A DNA stretch of 64,000 nt from Acidovorax sp. A1169 (GTDB lineage: Bacteria; Pseudomonadota; Gammaproteobacteria; Burkholderiales; Burkholderiaceae_C): assembly GCF_030704685.1 (NCBI RefSeq), contig NZ_JAUZDX010000003.1, positions 248,001 to 312,000 on the forward strand, given 5' to 3'. Shown piece after piece: positions 1 through 7,392 of the stretch; within the stretch, counting starts at the first letter, position 1, and every line of letters starts with the position of its first letter. A program made the translations under genes and the position numbers. The notes below the pieces were generated by a model. It was not told the DNA's origin and searched no databases. It saw nothing but the letters and a program-made list of their open reading frames with translations.

Positions 1-98
1 GGCGGGGGGCGCAGCCGGCGCCACACGCGGGCATGCATGGCGCGCAGCGCCAGGGCCGCCCTGCCCTCGTGGTCGTTAGCCGAGTCGGCGTAGTTCAT
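1..98 (-). CDS. Start of a probable terminase large subunit (partial)
   Basis: Only the first 32 codons are inside the window; the gene runs off the left edge. Its ATG overlaps the TGA of the small terminase gene in an ATGA arrangement and the reading begins MNYADSANDHEG. No catalytic motif is visible in this piece. The call rests on position: the gene directly following a Nu1-type small terminase in phage packaging operons is normally the large subunit with ATPase and nuclease activity. Another product is possible. Confidence 0.55.
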   Translation of the reverse strand, partial: MNYADSANDHEGRAALALRAMHARVWRRLRPP

Positions 99-592
99 GC
101 CTGTTCGTCCTCATCGCCCTGGTCTTCGGCGTCTTCGTCATCGTCATCGGCAGCGCGCCAGTTGGCCAGTCGGCCCAGGAACTCACCGAAGGACGCCCGG
201 AGCAATTCCTCCAATGCCGGCTTCTCCATGCCGATGGCCAACGATGCCAGGCGCGCGGGCTCGCCCTGCAGGAACTCGCGCGCGCTCAGAACGGCGCTGG
301 CCCACAGAGGCTCCACCTCGGAGGCGGGGATCAGTAGCTTGGCGTCTTCGAGCAATTCCTTTTCGAGCTTGTCGCCCTGCAGGCGCAGCACGCGGTCTTT
401 GGGCGACTCGGATTGCACCTTGCGGATCTCGCGGTCCACCAGCCACTTCACGCACTCGGGCGCTTCGTATTCGCTGGACACCCCCGGCCCACCTTGGAAG
501 GCGACCGGGAACCCCAGCACCTGCCACTCGGTGATGGTCTTTGGCGCCACTCCGAACATGGCCGCTATCTGCTCCTGCCCTTTCACTCTCAT
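95..592 (-). CDS. Phage terminase small subunit, Nu1-like (DNA-binding)
   Basis: The 165-residue protein opens with a winged-helix DNA-binding region (QEQIAAMFGVAPKTITEW, residues about 6-23) typical of lambda Nu1-type small terminases. These recognise the phage packaging site and load the large subunit on DNA. A helical middle region follows (about residues 60-140), and the extreme C-terminus is strongly acidic (DDDDEDAEDQGDEDE). The ATG is preceded by a GGGGTAAG ribosome site. The next gene starts within its stop codon, which indicates translational coupling in a leftward packaging operon. Family recognition is from motif style, without a search. Confidence 0.8.
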   Translation of the reverse strand: MRVKGQEQIAAMFGVAPKTITEWQVLGFPVAFQGGPGVSSEYEAPECVKWLVDREIRKVQSESPKDRVLRLQGDKLEKELLEDAKLLIPASEVEPLWASAVLSAREFLQGEPARLASLAIGMEKPALEELLRASFGEFLGRLANWRAADDDDEDAEDQGDEDEQA

Positions 593-732
593 GCTTACTT
601 ACCCCTTGAGCGAATGGACGACTAGACAAAAATCGGGGTGCGAATTACCCGTACGGCACCTCTCCGGGAAGGACCCGCGATGGGGGGGGCGGTCCGTCCA
701 TCGACGGGCGGCGGACGGGCGGGCGGGCCGGG

Positions 733-1803
733 TCACGCTGGCACCCCCAGCCCGAGCGATGCCTCATAGGCCTCGACCACCCGGCGTTCGTACGATGCGA
801 ACAGCTTCTCCTTGTCCTGGTCCCATGGCCCAAGCCCAAGGCGCACACCCATGGCCTCGACGCCACTGCGCGTGTCGCGCCAGTTGTCGGGGATGCTGCC
901 TGCCTGGCCCGCATCCGCAATCGCATCGAGCCAGCGGCTATCGCGCAACCATCGCAGCACCGATGGGCAGGCCTTGCCCTCTTCCTTGCCAAGCCTGTCT
1001 GCCTGCTGTGCAGCAGCCCTGAGCAGTTGCTCGGCCGTGACCTCACCAATGCCCTGCAGCTCCTCGATCTTGCGTGCCACATCGGCGATGCGGGTGCGGC
1101 GTTGGTCGGGGAAGTAGGCGAACAGGGCGGTTGCCGTGGCCATGGCTGCAGCAGACGCCACAGCGCCCCCCTGCCCTGCCTGCCCCACCCTCCCCCCTGC
1201 CCGACCAGGCGCAGCATCCACCGCGCCCGCCCCCCCTGCAGGGGGGTTGGGGGGTATTAGTTGGTTCTGGTTCTGGTTCTGGTTAGCCGTGACAGGTGCG
1301 GGCGGTGTAACGGCAGGCCCCGTGACAGGTGGCGTGACAGGTCCATCCGTGGGTATGGCAATGCCATGCTGACGACACAGGGCCAGCAGGTCACGCATCT
1401 TGGCGTTCCAGGCGGGCGCCTCTCCCACCTTGCGCAACTCAGAAAAGATAGCAGCACGCCTAGCACGGCTGCGGATTTGGCGGTCATTCTCGTTCGACTT
1501 GACAATGCTGCTGGCCTCTTGCTGGGCGCGATAAGTGGCTATCACCTGCTCACATTCGTGGTGGATCCAAAACCCTTCTTCGTCCTGCTCGAAGAACTCA
1601 TCCAGCAAAAACTGAAGGGCCGCGATCTCATCTGGCGTGACACATACCAGCCGCCTCGCCAGCCTATCGAAGTCAGACCCGTCGAGCGGCTGCTCTTTGT
1701 CGAAGTACATGTCACGCATGTCACGGTACACGGCACGTTCCAGCCGTGACAGGTGCCGTGTCGCTGTGTTGAAGTCACCAATGTGGTGGGGGTAGTGATT
1801 CAT
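733..1803 (-). CDS. Phage DUF1376 (YdaU-like) protein, probable replication-associated
   Basis: This 356-residue protein begins MNHYPHHIGDFNTATRHLSR and continues to a WIHHECEQV segment near residue 80, the signature of the DUF1376 domain found in phage replication-initiator-like proteins such as YdaU. A low-complexity Pro/Asn/Gln/Gly/Ala linker (about residues 150-225) separates it from a helical C-terminal domain rich in Arg, Trp and Asp. The linker includes an NQ repeat encoded by hexanucleotide units. Its start overlaps the stop of the tail-protein gene. The usual role is helicase loading or origin recognition, but the placement in the leftward transcript is atypical and the function here is inferred. 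Confidence 0.7.
   Translation of the reverse strand: MNHYPHHIGDFNTATRHLSRLERAVYRDMRDMYFDKEQPLDGSDFDRLARRLVCVTPDEIAALQFLLDEFFEQDEEGFWIHHECEQVIATYRAQQEASSIVKSNENDRQIRSRARRAAIFSELRKVGEAPAWNAKMRDLLALCRQHGIAIPTDGPVTPPVTGPAVTPPAPVTANQNQNQNQLIPPNPPAGGAGAVDAAPGRAGGRVGQAGQGGAVASAAAMATATALFAYFPDQRRTRIADVARKIEELQGIGEVTAEQLLRAAAQQADRLGKEEGKACPSVLRWLRDSRWLDAIADAGQAGSIPDNWRDTRSGVEAMGVRLGLGPWDQDKEKLFASYERRVVEAYEASLGLGVPA
1261..1284. repeat. Hexanucleotide repeat inside the DUF1376 gene
   Basis: Four consecutive copies of a six-base unit (CTGGTT, the first copy altered to TTGGTT, on the plus strand) encode an Asn-Gln repeat in the linker of the DUF1376 protein. Because the unit is a multiple of three, copy-number change would alter linker length without shifting frame. 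Confidence 0.8.
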
Positions 1804-2576
1804 ACGCCCGCCGCCTCCCGAATGCGAAACCGCACCCGCTTGTCCAGATAGTTCTGCACATCCGCCCCCTGGGCGATGCGCTCCATGCTCAGCCGTGGCT
1901 TGTACGTACCCACGCGCACGAACATCACCACTGGCTTCACGTCAACCCCACCCGTGCCACTGGCAGCCCAGATGCCTGGGGCCAGGTGGTGGCCACGCAG
2001 GCGGCCATAGCTCACGAAGTAGCGGCGCCCAGTGGTGCGCTTGTTGCCCGTGTGGATAGCGCGCTTGCGCTTGTCCGACATGTTGGCGCTGTAGCCCTGT
2101 TCGGGCGATGCCTGAAAGTAGCTGATCAGCTGCACCATGAACGCCCCGCGCAGGTTGCCCCGCCCGTCATCGCTGCCCGGGTAAGGCACACGCGGGATGC
2201 TGGTCTGGTACCCGCTGGGCAAGATGCCAGCGCGCCGCAGGGCCACCTCGCTGCGCTTGTCGCGCCGCCGCCCGCCGAACTCCTGCGCCTGCAGGATCTT
2301 CTGCGGGTCCACCCCAGGGCTGTCGCGCTGGTTCTCGGGCGCGATGCGCACGCTCAACTTATTGGGCGTGGCCTGCTGCACAAAGCTGCTCTTCAGGACA
2401 TAGGGAGTGGGCCTATCGAACACACGCGCCATTTCCGCCTGCATCTGCCGGCGCACCTGAAACCCCGTGTCATTGAGCGCCTTGGCATAGGCTTGGCGCG
2501 CCTGCGGCCCGGCCAGCTTCGCCAGCTCGGCCTGCACCGCCTCCAGATTGCGAACGCCGATGGAAACCTGAACCAT
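1800..2576 (-). CDS. Prophage minor tail protein Z-like
   Basis: The 258-residue product resembles the GPZ / minor tail Z family: an N-terminal amphipathic helical stretch (LEAVQAELAKLAGPQARQAY) is followed by ALNDTGFQVRRQMQAEM and FDRPTPYVLKS, the part best conserved in that family. These proteins assemble the tail-head junction or tail completion complex. No signal peptide or membrane segment is present. The gene lies between the CII-like regulator and the DUF1376 gene with start/stop overlaps on both sides, so the three are probably co-translated. A structural gene next to a regulator is unusual, but both open frames are intact. Confidence 0.65.
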   Translation of the reverse strand: MVQVSIGVRNLEAVQAELAKLAGPQARQAYAKALNDTGFQVRRQMQAEMARVFDRPTPYVLKSSFVQQATPNKLSVRIAPENQRDSPGVDPQKILQAQEFGGRRRDKRSEVALRRAGILPSGYQTSIPRVPYPGSDDGRGNLRGAFMVQLISYFQASPEQGYSANMSDKRKRAIHTGNKRTTGRRYFVSYGRLRGHHLAPGIWAASGTGGVDVKPVVMFVRVGTYKPRLSMERIAQGADVQNYLDKRVRFRIREAAGV

Positions 2577-3094
2577 CAGGCGCCCCCAGGCGGCTGGGCC
2601 ATCTGCCGCACCGCACAGTCACCATAGGCATTCACCGCCCCCAGCAACTCAGAACGGCACTGCTCGATGCGGTTGCGCGCATTGGTCGACACACCCCGGC
2701 CATCGGCATTCGCCTCATGTGCTGCCGCCGCCAGGTCGCCCAGGCACTGCAGCACACGCGCCATACCCTCTGACAGGCTCGACACCTCCACCGGGTTCAC
2801 ACGCACGCACACATACCCCTGCGCCGCCGCCAGCATCATCGTGGGCGAGACATCGCCCAGCAGGTGCTGCACCAGCTGCAGATCGCGCACGCTGAAAACG
2901 TGGGTTTCGCGCCCGCTGATCTTCTTTTGCAGAGTGCTCTCAGACCAGCCCAGCCGCTTGGCGACCGAGCCTACCCGGCCCCGCAGCATGTTGGCCACAG
3001 CCACCAGCACATCAGGCTGGGGCTTGCCACCGGACGGTAGCGGCTCATCCTCGCCGTAGGCAAGCGCCTCCGGAATTGAGACAGTAAACCCCAT
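2576..3094 (-). CDS. Phage CII-like transcriptional regulator
   Basis: The 172-residue protein has a helix-turn-helix segment near residues 43-80 (VAKRLGWSESTLQKKISGRE) that fits the phage regulatory protein CII / CP76 family. These proteins act at phage promoters in the lysis-lysogeny decision. I chose the ATG at 3094 because a GGGGTGGAG ribosome site sits just upstream; an in-frame start 57 bases earlier lacks one. The remainder is helical with an Ala-rich middle. It heads the leftward operon of tail, DUF1376 and terminase genes. The DNA site it binds cannot be told from sequence. Confidence 0.7.
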   Translation of the reverse strand: MGFTVSIPEALAYGEDEPLPSGGKPQPDVLVAVANMLRGRVGSVAKRLGWSESTLQKKISGRETHVFSVRDLQLVQHLLGDVSPTMMLAAAQGYVCVRVNPVEVSSLSEGMARVLQCLGDLAAAAHEANADGRGVSTNARNRIEQCRSELLGAVNAYGDCAVRQMAQPPGGA

Positions 3095-3282
3095 GACTCC
3101 ACCCCTTGTAAAAAATCCCAACGCCGCCCCGCCAGGCGGAACGCCGCACACCTGCCCGTGCGCAGCGGCCCACGATCAAAGGAGCGAGGAGGCGCCCCGG
3201 CCGCATGGCGGCTTTGGTGACAGCGCAGGGAATAAATCTGATTGTTTGAACACCAACGAAACCGAAAGCGAGACCACCCGCC

Positions 3283-3537
3283 ATGCCATCCACGCAAGCA
3301 CCCACCGCAGCCCCAGCCACGGCGCCAATGGCCGCGCCCACCCTCGACCAACGCGTGGAGGCCCTGGAGCTGTTCATGCAGCACCTGGTGCTGGTGGTGG
3401 AGTGCGAAACCCACTTCACGGCCGAGGCCCTGGGCAGGTGGATGGACATAGCGCGCGACCGCATGGCAGTCACGCAGAGCACGCAGCCTGGCACCCAGCA
3501 GGCGCTGGCGGCGCTGCAGCGCCGGGTGCTGAGCTGA
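3283..3537 (+). CDS. Small phage hypothetical protein
   Basis: This 84-residue frame has an Ala/Pro/Thr-rich start and then a predicted helical region (LDQRVEALELFMQHLVLVVE) resembling a short coiled coil. The ribosome site is weak. It lies divergent to the CII-like gene and just upstream of another rightward gene. I do not recognise a family. The reading is supported by codon use like that of the flanking genes. Confidence 0.5.
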   Translation: MPSTQAPTAAPATAPMAAPTLDQRVEALELFMQHLVLVVECETHFTAEALGRWMDIARDRMAVTQSTQPGTQQALAALQRRVLS

Positions 3538-3612
3538 CACTGCAACATGGCGCCCGCCCTCCCCTGGCTTACGATGGAAGCTCCTACACAGCCATCACCA
3601 GAGGGGGCGGAC

Positions 3613-4143
3613 ATGGCAGACCCAATTACCGCTGCGATATCGGCGGCCAGGTTTTCGTACGACCTCTTGTCGGTTGCGATTGCAGCGCGCGACGAGGCGA
3701 AGATCAAATCCGCACAACAGGAACTGAACGAGCGGCTCACGAGCGCTTTAAACACCACGCTCTCCCAGGTTCAGACCATGCACGCTTTGGAACTGGAGAC
3801 GCAAAAGCTCCGTACGGAACTCGTAGAGACGAAGGGCAAAAATCTGGAGCTCGTACGAGAGATCGAAAAGCGCCGTGGCTATGTGCTCGCCCAGCCGGCC
3901 CCAGGGAAGTGGGCATACACGGCGCCAGGCTCCGAAACCGGCAGCCCCGAGAGCACAGCTTACTTTTGCGCAACCTGCTATGCCGAGAAACGCGAGATTC
4001 CATTGCAGTACAGCAAGCCGCGCGTGCACGTCGAAGCGTGGCTCAACTGCCCCATGGAGCGCAAACACAGCCTTTCCCTTGGCGGCGCCTTGCCCGACAG
4101 CGGTCGCCCAGAGCCAGACAACCCCTTTGCGCGCAACTGGTAA
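3613..4143 (+). CDS. Phage hypothetical protein with coiled coil and cysteine pair
   Basis: I chose the ATG at 3613 because GAGGGGGCGG lies just upstream; it opens MADPITAAISAARFSYDLL, a start I have seen in prophage hypotheticals. The 176-residue protein is helical to about residue 90, with a long heptad-like segment around residues 30-85. It then carries CATC (about residue 120) and a later single Cys that could form a metal site. No enzymatic motif is seen and no function is assigned. It converges on the small leftward frame at 4151-4366. Confidence 0.55.
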   Translation: MADPITAAISAARFSYDLLSVAIAARDEAKIKSAQQELNERLTSALNTTLSQVQTMHALELETQKLRTELVETKGKNLELVREIEKRRGYVLAQPAPGKWAYTAPGSETGSPESTAYFCATCYAEKREIPLQYSKPRVHVEAWLNCPMERKHSLSLGGALPDSGRPEPDNPFARNW

Positions 4144-4150
4144 AAGCAGC

Positions 4151-4366
4151 TCAGCAATCACCGCAGACCTCCACCACCGCAGCCCGCCCAGGCCCAGCCA
4201 GCGGCAATCGCGGGCCAGCCATCACGGGCAGCGGGGAAGGATCTGCAGGCGGATCGCCAGCGCGACCCAATTGCGGCAACGCCAACGCATACAGCCGGCG
4301 GATTGAGACACGGCCATACACGCGGTCCAGATCGGCAATGCGGGTGAAGATGTCGCCGCTACGCAT
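4151..4366 (-). CDS. Small phage protein downstream of Cro-like gene
   Basis: This 71-residue frame begins MRSGDIFTRIADLDRVYG and overlaps the end of the Cro-like gene by eight bases. A strong ribosome site (GCAGGAGG) sits at ideal spacing before the ATG at 4366, which is the main reason for calling it. The C-terminal half is rich in Pro and Gly. It would be translated from the cro transcript. No family is recognised; a small lytic-switch accessory protein is possible but unproven. Confidence 0.5.
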   Translation of the reverse strand: MRSGDIFTRIADLDRVYGRVSIRRLYALALPQLGRAGDPPADPSPLPVMAGPRLPLAGPGRAAVVEVCGDC

Positions 4367-4649
4367 GCGCCACCTCCTGCCGCTGGGCCAGGGCCGTCGC
4401 GGGGTCGTTGGCAGCACCCTCCCTAAGCGCCGCCTTGCGCAGATAGTCCCAATCGAGCCCAGGGCAAAGCCGTTCGCAGCGCAGCGCTCCACCGCTCTCG
4501 CGATCAAGGCTGATGCACAGCTCTACACCGAGTTGCTGCTTTGTGGAAACGGCCTTTCGCAGGTAGCCGACCGTCGTTTTACAGCGCTCAGCGAAGGCAT
4601 CACGCTCGGGCGGCGGAAGGTTGCGCAGGTAGTCGAGGATCTCATGCAT
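4359..4649 (-). CDS. Cro/YdaS-type phage regulator
   Basis: The 96-residue protein has the layout of YdaS/Cro-like antirepressors: a helix-turn-helix near residues 10-35 (ERDAFAERCKTTVGYLRKAV) and a CPGLDWDYLR motif near residues 62-71, typical of this group where it closes the DNA-binding unit. It faces the repressor gene across a shared operator region, as in lambda. No Shine-Dalgarno is visible. The ATG lies only six bases after a candidate -10 box, so the mRNA may be leaderless. It would antagonise the repressor and favour lytic growth. Confidence 0.75.
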   Translation of the reverse strand: MHEILDYLRNLPPPERDAFAERCKTTVGYLRKAVSTKQQLGVELCISLDRESGGALRCERLCPGLDWDYLRKAALREGAANDPATALAQRQEVAHA

Positions 4650-4656
4650 CGGACCA

Positions 4657-4713
4657 TATTACTACACGGTAATACAAAAGCCAATACCCTGCAGTGTTTT
4701 ACTTGCTGGTAAT
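4657..4713. promoter_or_regulatory. Immunity-region operators and cro promoter
   Basis: Two good copies of a 16-base palindromic pattern lie here: ATTAC-TACACG-GTAAT at 4658-4673 and TTTAC-TTGCTG-GTAAT at 4698-4713. A weaker copy (AATAC-CCTGCA-GTGTT) lies between them at 4683-4698. On the minus strand TTGGCT (4684-4679), a 17-base spacer and TAATAT (4661-4656) form a promoter for the Cro-like gene. The first operator overlaps its -10 box and spacer. The repressor or Cro should bind here; which protein binds which site is not visible. Confidence 0.75.
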
Positions 4714-4724
4714 GAGGCCCAACA

Positions 4725-5234
4725 ATGCAAACCCTCATGCTTCCGCAAGACGATCCAGCTATTGCCAACCGCCGCGCGCGCCTTCGCGAGTGGATAGACA
4801 CGCACTTCGGCGGCTCGCACACCCTTTTCATCGCCTCCACCAACAACGGTGAAAAGCAGATGAACCAGGGCGAGCTGTCCGCCCTGCTGCGCAACAAGAC
4901 ATTCGGCGAGCGCCGGGCCAGGTCGCTAGAAGCCATGGCCCACATGCCGCCCCGGTACCTCGAAGAACCCCCAGGCAAACAGGTGGAGGCATCACCGATC
5001 AAGGTGCAGCAGCCCGCCAAGCCCATCGGCTATCCAGCAGAAGACGCGCCCACCCCCAGGCCGCCGGTTGGCTGGCCATTCAGTAGAGTGACCCTTGCGC
5101 GCATCGTTGAGCTGCGCAAGCAACTGGGCGTGCGTGCCGGCACCCAGGCGATGCAGGACATCGACGAGACACTGGAACTAGTCGTCAGCAAGTGGGAGCG
5201 GCGCGCCGCATCGCCGGCAAAAAGCGCCGCATAG
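4725..5234 (+). CDS. Phage repressor (CI-like), DNA-binding domain without protease domain
   Basis: The 169-residue protein contains a phage-repressor type N-terminal region: RRARLREWIDTHFGGSHTLF, then NQGELSALLRNKTFGERRARS and a MPPRYLE closing motif by about residue 80. The remainder is a Pro-rich linker and a short helical tail ending in Ala/Lys. No Ser-Lys peptidase (S24) domain is present, so RecA-stimulated self-cleavage like that of lambda CI is not expected. A GAGG ribosome site precedes the ATG. It is divergent from the Cro-like gene over the shared operators and is the best candidate for the prophage-maintenance repressor. Confidence 0.7.
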   Translation: MQTLMLPQDDPAIANRRARLREWIDTHFGGSHTLFIASTNNGEKQMNQGELSALLRNKTFGERRARSLEAMAHMPPRYLEEPPGKQVEASPIKVQQPAKPIGYPAEDAPTPRPPVGWPFSRVTLARIVELRKQLGVRAGTQAMQDIDETLELVVSKWERRAASPAKSAA

Positions 5235-5333
5235 CACAGCGAAGATCTACCACTTCCCTGTGCACCACAGACGCACCGGCCCCGGCGACCTCCTAGGGCC
5301 AGCCTGAACAAGACGAGGATAAAAACCGGGAGC

Positions 5334-6653
5334 CTATGAGGCCACGGGCGATCCACGCGCGGGGGCCCTGACCTCGGGCAACGGCCGGGCGAGAGCATCA
5401 AGCATCGCCTGCTCAGACGGATGCACATCGGCCTGAGTGGCCACAATCTCCCTGCAGGCCATGGCCGCGCGCTCAGCATCGCGCGGGGCCTCGCGGCGCA
5501 GCCTGTTGTAAGCGCGGATGAACCCGGCGATGGTGGGCACATCGACGTACTCAAGCAACCCCTTCACCATGGCCGCGTCGATCCGGTCATCACCCGTCAA
5601 CTCGACGCAATGGCGAACGATCACCCCCACCTCTGCCGCACGCATTGCGCCGTCCGCCTTGGCCGCAAACAGCAGCATGCGCAGCAGATCCCGATACTGC
5701 GCGTACAACGCATCCAGCACAGGCTCGGGCGATGCCTCCCATTCGGCATTGAGAAGGGCCTGCAGATTGGGCACTACCTCGCCAGTGCCAAGGTCGACCA
5801 CGCGCTCCATACGGTCAAACCGGAAGGTGCGCTTGGCCTTGCGCAGATGGCACCAGCCCAGCACCAAACACTCATGCCCTTGAGGCTCGAATGCCTTGAT
5901 GTCCACATCCCGCTCAGTCACAGTGCCATCGCCGTCGCGGTACTTGATGCGCACACTTTTCTTGACGCTGCGCTGCGCCATCACATCGTAGAACGAGCCC
6001 TCCCAGGCATCACCCTCAGGCTGCGCAGCGCTACGCACGTCTTTGACCGGCTCTGCCGTCTCGCGCTTGGCCGCCTTCGCAACCGGTGAGTTGACGGGGA
6101 CCAAGGTGGACGCACCGCAGCGTGCGCATGCCTTGTACTTGCTGCTCTGCCGCCAGATCGAATAGATCAACCCCGGGATCAGAAAGCACAGCCACAAAAC
6201 AATCTCGATGAGCAGCGAGCCGCGCGTACGCGTCTTGCCCTTGCCCTCATGACCGCAGCTGGTGCAGTAGCGCACCGGCCCCGATGTGCCCGCCGAACCC
6301 CGCACAGCAGCCACCAAGCCAAACCCGAGCAGGCCAACCACAAGCCAGCCGCCAAACGAGAGCCCGCTCGACTCCTGCGCTTGCGATGGCGCGGGGGCTG
6401 CAGGCTTGACCTTTGGCACGAACACAGGGGCGGGCCTGTCCGGCGCTGGCGAGGCCTGCGCCGCCTGGTCAAGCGGCACAGGCGTGCCATCGAGCTTTTC
6501 CGCCGCCAGCGCACCGCGCGGGCAGGCCCCCAGTTGCTGAGTGATCTTTGCACCATTGGGCATGGTGCACCGCAGCTGCGCCTGCGCCACACCCACGCCC
6601 AAAGCCAGCACTACGCCGACCAACCCCCATCTGCCTCGCTGCCAAAGCCGCAT
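5334..6653 (-). CDS. Membrane protein with split zinc ribbon, WYL-like and TerB-like domains
   Basis: The start at 6653 has a strong AGGAGGAGG site. The 439-residue protein opens with a signal-like hydrophobic segment (residues 9-26) and a Pro/Ala-rich stretch. A membrane helix follows (about 98-118), then CTSC (130-133), a second helix (about 147-167) and CARC (176-179), giving a zinc ribbon split by a membrane hairpin. Residues about 233-290 resemble a WYL-type beta domain. Residues about 315-420 resemble a TerB-like helical bundle (LLRMLLFAAKADGAMRAAEV). It is monocistronic inside the immunity region, where phages often keep superinfection-exclusion or defence genes. Function is unproven; domain calls are by eye. 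Confidence 0.65.
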   Translation of the reverse strand: MRLWQRGRWGLVGVVLALGVGVAQAQLRCTMPNGAKITQQLGACPRGALAAEKLDGTPVPLDQAAQASPAPDRPAPVFVPKVKPAAPAPSQAQESSGLSFGGWLVVGLLGFGLVAAVRGSAGTSGPVRYCTSCGHEGKGKTRTRGSLLIEIVLWLCFLIPGLIYSIWRQSSKYKACARCGASTLVPVNSPVAKAAKRETAEPVKDVRSAAQPEGDAWEGSFYDVMAQRSVKKSVRIKYRDGDGTVTERDVDIKAFEPQGHECLVLGWCHLRKAKRTFRFDRMERVVDLGTGEVVPNLQALLNAEWEASPEPVLDALYAQYRDLLRMLLFAAKADGAMRAAEVGVIVRHCVELTGDDRIDAAMVKGLLEYVDVPTIAGFIRAYNRLRREAPRDAERAAMACREIVATQADVHPSEQAMLDALARPLPEVRAPARGSPVAS

Positions 6654-6744
6654 AGACCTCCTCCTATTGGTGCAGGCTAGCACGCAACCGTCGGAATACG
6701 TAACAAAACATTGCAATCTAGCCCAAACGGGTGAAGTGAGAAAT

Positions 6745-6789
6745 ATTACTCACAGGTATTGACATTGCATTACCGTGCAGTAATATTAC
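6745..6789 (+). promoter_or_regulatory. Early rightward promoter with two operators
   Basis: A TTGACA -35 box (6759-6764), a 16-base spacer and TAATAT (6781-6786) form a strong promoter pointing at the 6822 operon. Two copies of the operator pattern found between the Cro-like and repressor genes flank and fill it: ATTAC-TCACAG-GTATT at 6745-6760 and ATTAC-CGTGCA-GTAAT at 6769-6784, with centres 24 bases apart. A further ATTAC half site follows at 6785-6789. Repressor bound here would silence the whole early operon. Confidence 0.8.
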
Positions 6790-6821
6790 TTCCATCGCGC
6801 ACCCAGCGCCATGGAGACCAG

Positions 6822-7112
6822 ATGTCCACCACCGCCGCCCAACTCGCCAGCGCCCTCACGGCCTACACCGTCGCCACCAACCAGGCCAAGACGGCAGCCG
6901 CCCACCTGGCCGACATCAGCGCCTTCACCAACGCCGCGCACCACGCCGGCCAGGCCCGCCACTGGCGTCGCGCCAAGGCCAAGCCCGCCAATGGCCTCAC
7001 GCCCGGGCAGTGCGAAGCGAAAGCACGCGAGCACGAAGCCCGAGTGCGCGAGATCGCGCTGCAGTCCGAGATTGAGCTGGCCCGCCGGGCCGAGGCCGCA
7101 GGAGCGCACTGA
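6822..7112 (+). CDS. First gene of the early operon, hypothetical
   Basis: The 96-residue protein is almost wholly alpha-helical and Ala-rich (MSTTAAQLASALTAYTVATN at the start, a basic middle, then EHEARVREIALQSEIELARR). A GGAG site precedes the ATG at 6822. An upstream in-frame start at 6759 lies inside the promoter and is unlikely. The stop overlaps the next start. No family is recognised. Being first after the repressed promoter, it is a candidate early regulator or host-takeover protein, which is inference from position only. Confidence 0.55.
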   Translation: MSTTAAQLASALTAYTVATNQAKTAAAHLADISAFTNAAHHAGQARHWRRAKAKPANGLTPGQCEAKAREHEARVREIALQSEIELARRAEAAGAH

Positions 7113-7243
7113 TGCTGCACCCCTACACCGTCAAGGTCGGCACCCTCACCTACCGCGCCTGGGCCACCAGCGCCTGCGCCGCCATCTGCCAGGCCATCAC
7201 CGTGCACGGCTGCATGCGCGTCAGCGCCCGGAGGGCAGCGTAA
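7112..7243 (+). CDS. Very small phage protein (43 residues)
   Basis: This frame starts on an ATG overlapping the TGA of the preceding gene and ends in TAATG, overlapping the next gene. It reads MLHPYTVKVGTLTYRAWAT and contains three Cys. Overlaps at both ends within a tightly coupled operon are the main support. Small proteins beginning this way occur in related phages, but no function is known to me. Confidence 0.5.
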   Translation: MLHPYTVKVGTLTYRAWATSACAAICQAITVHGCMRVSARRAA

Positions 7244-7392
7244 TGCCCGGCCTGCGCAAACCCACGCCCCTGCCCCGCCTACAGGGCCGCACCGACGCCG
7301 ACGCCGCATGGCTTACCGGCTGGTGGAGCGGCGCAGTAGTCGCCTTCGTCCTGGGCTTCGGCGTCGCAGTGCTGTGCGGGGTGCTGCGATGA
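7243..7392 (+). CDS. Small single-pass membrane protein
   Basis: The 49-residue product has a charged N-terminal part (residues 1-22) followed by one hydrophobic helix of about 20 residues (SGAVVAFVLGFGVAVLCGV) near the C-terminus. Its start overlaps the stop of the 7112 gene and its stop overlaps the next start. No lysis cassette is nearby, so I do not call it a holin. Function is unknown. Confidence 0.5.
   Translation: MPGLRKPTPLPRLQGRTDADAAWLTGWWSGAVVAFVLGFGVAVLCGVLR

Noticed and set aside
33..1022. Long plus-strand open frame over the terminase and DUF1376 genes
   Set aside because: Ser/Arg-rich composition, no ribosome site, and it is antisense to genes with clear family motifs.
3093..4712. 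539-codon plus-strand frame through the regulator region
   Set aside because: It has biased, low-complexity composition and overlaps several better supported genes in other frames.
5421..6089. Plus-strand frame antisense to the WYL-TerB gene
   Set aside because: No ribosome site or recognisable motif; typical antisense shadow in GC-rich DNA.
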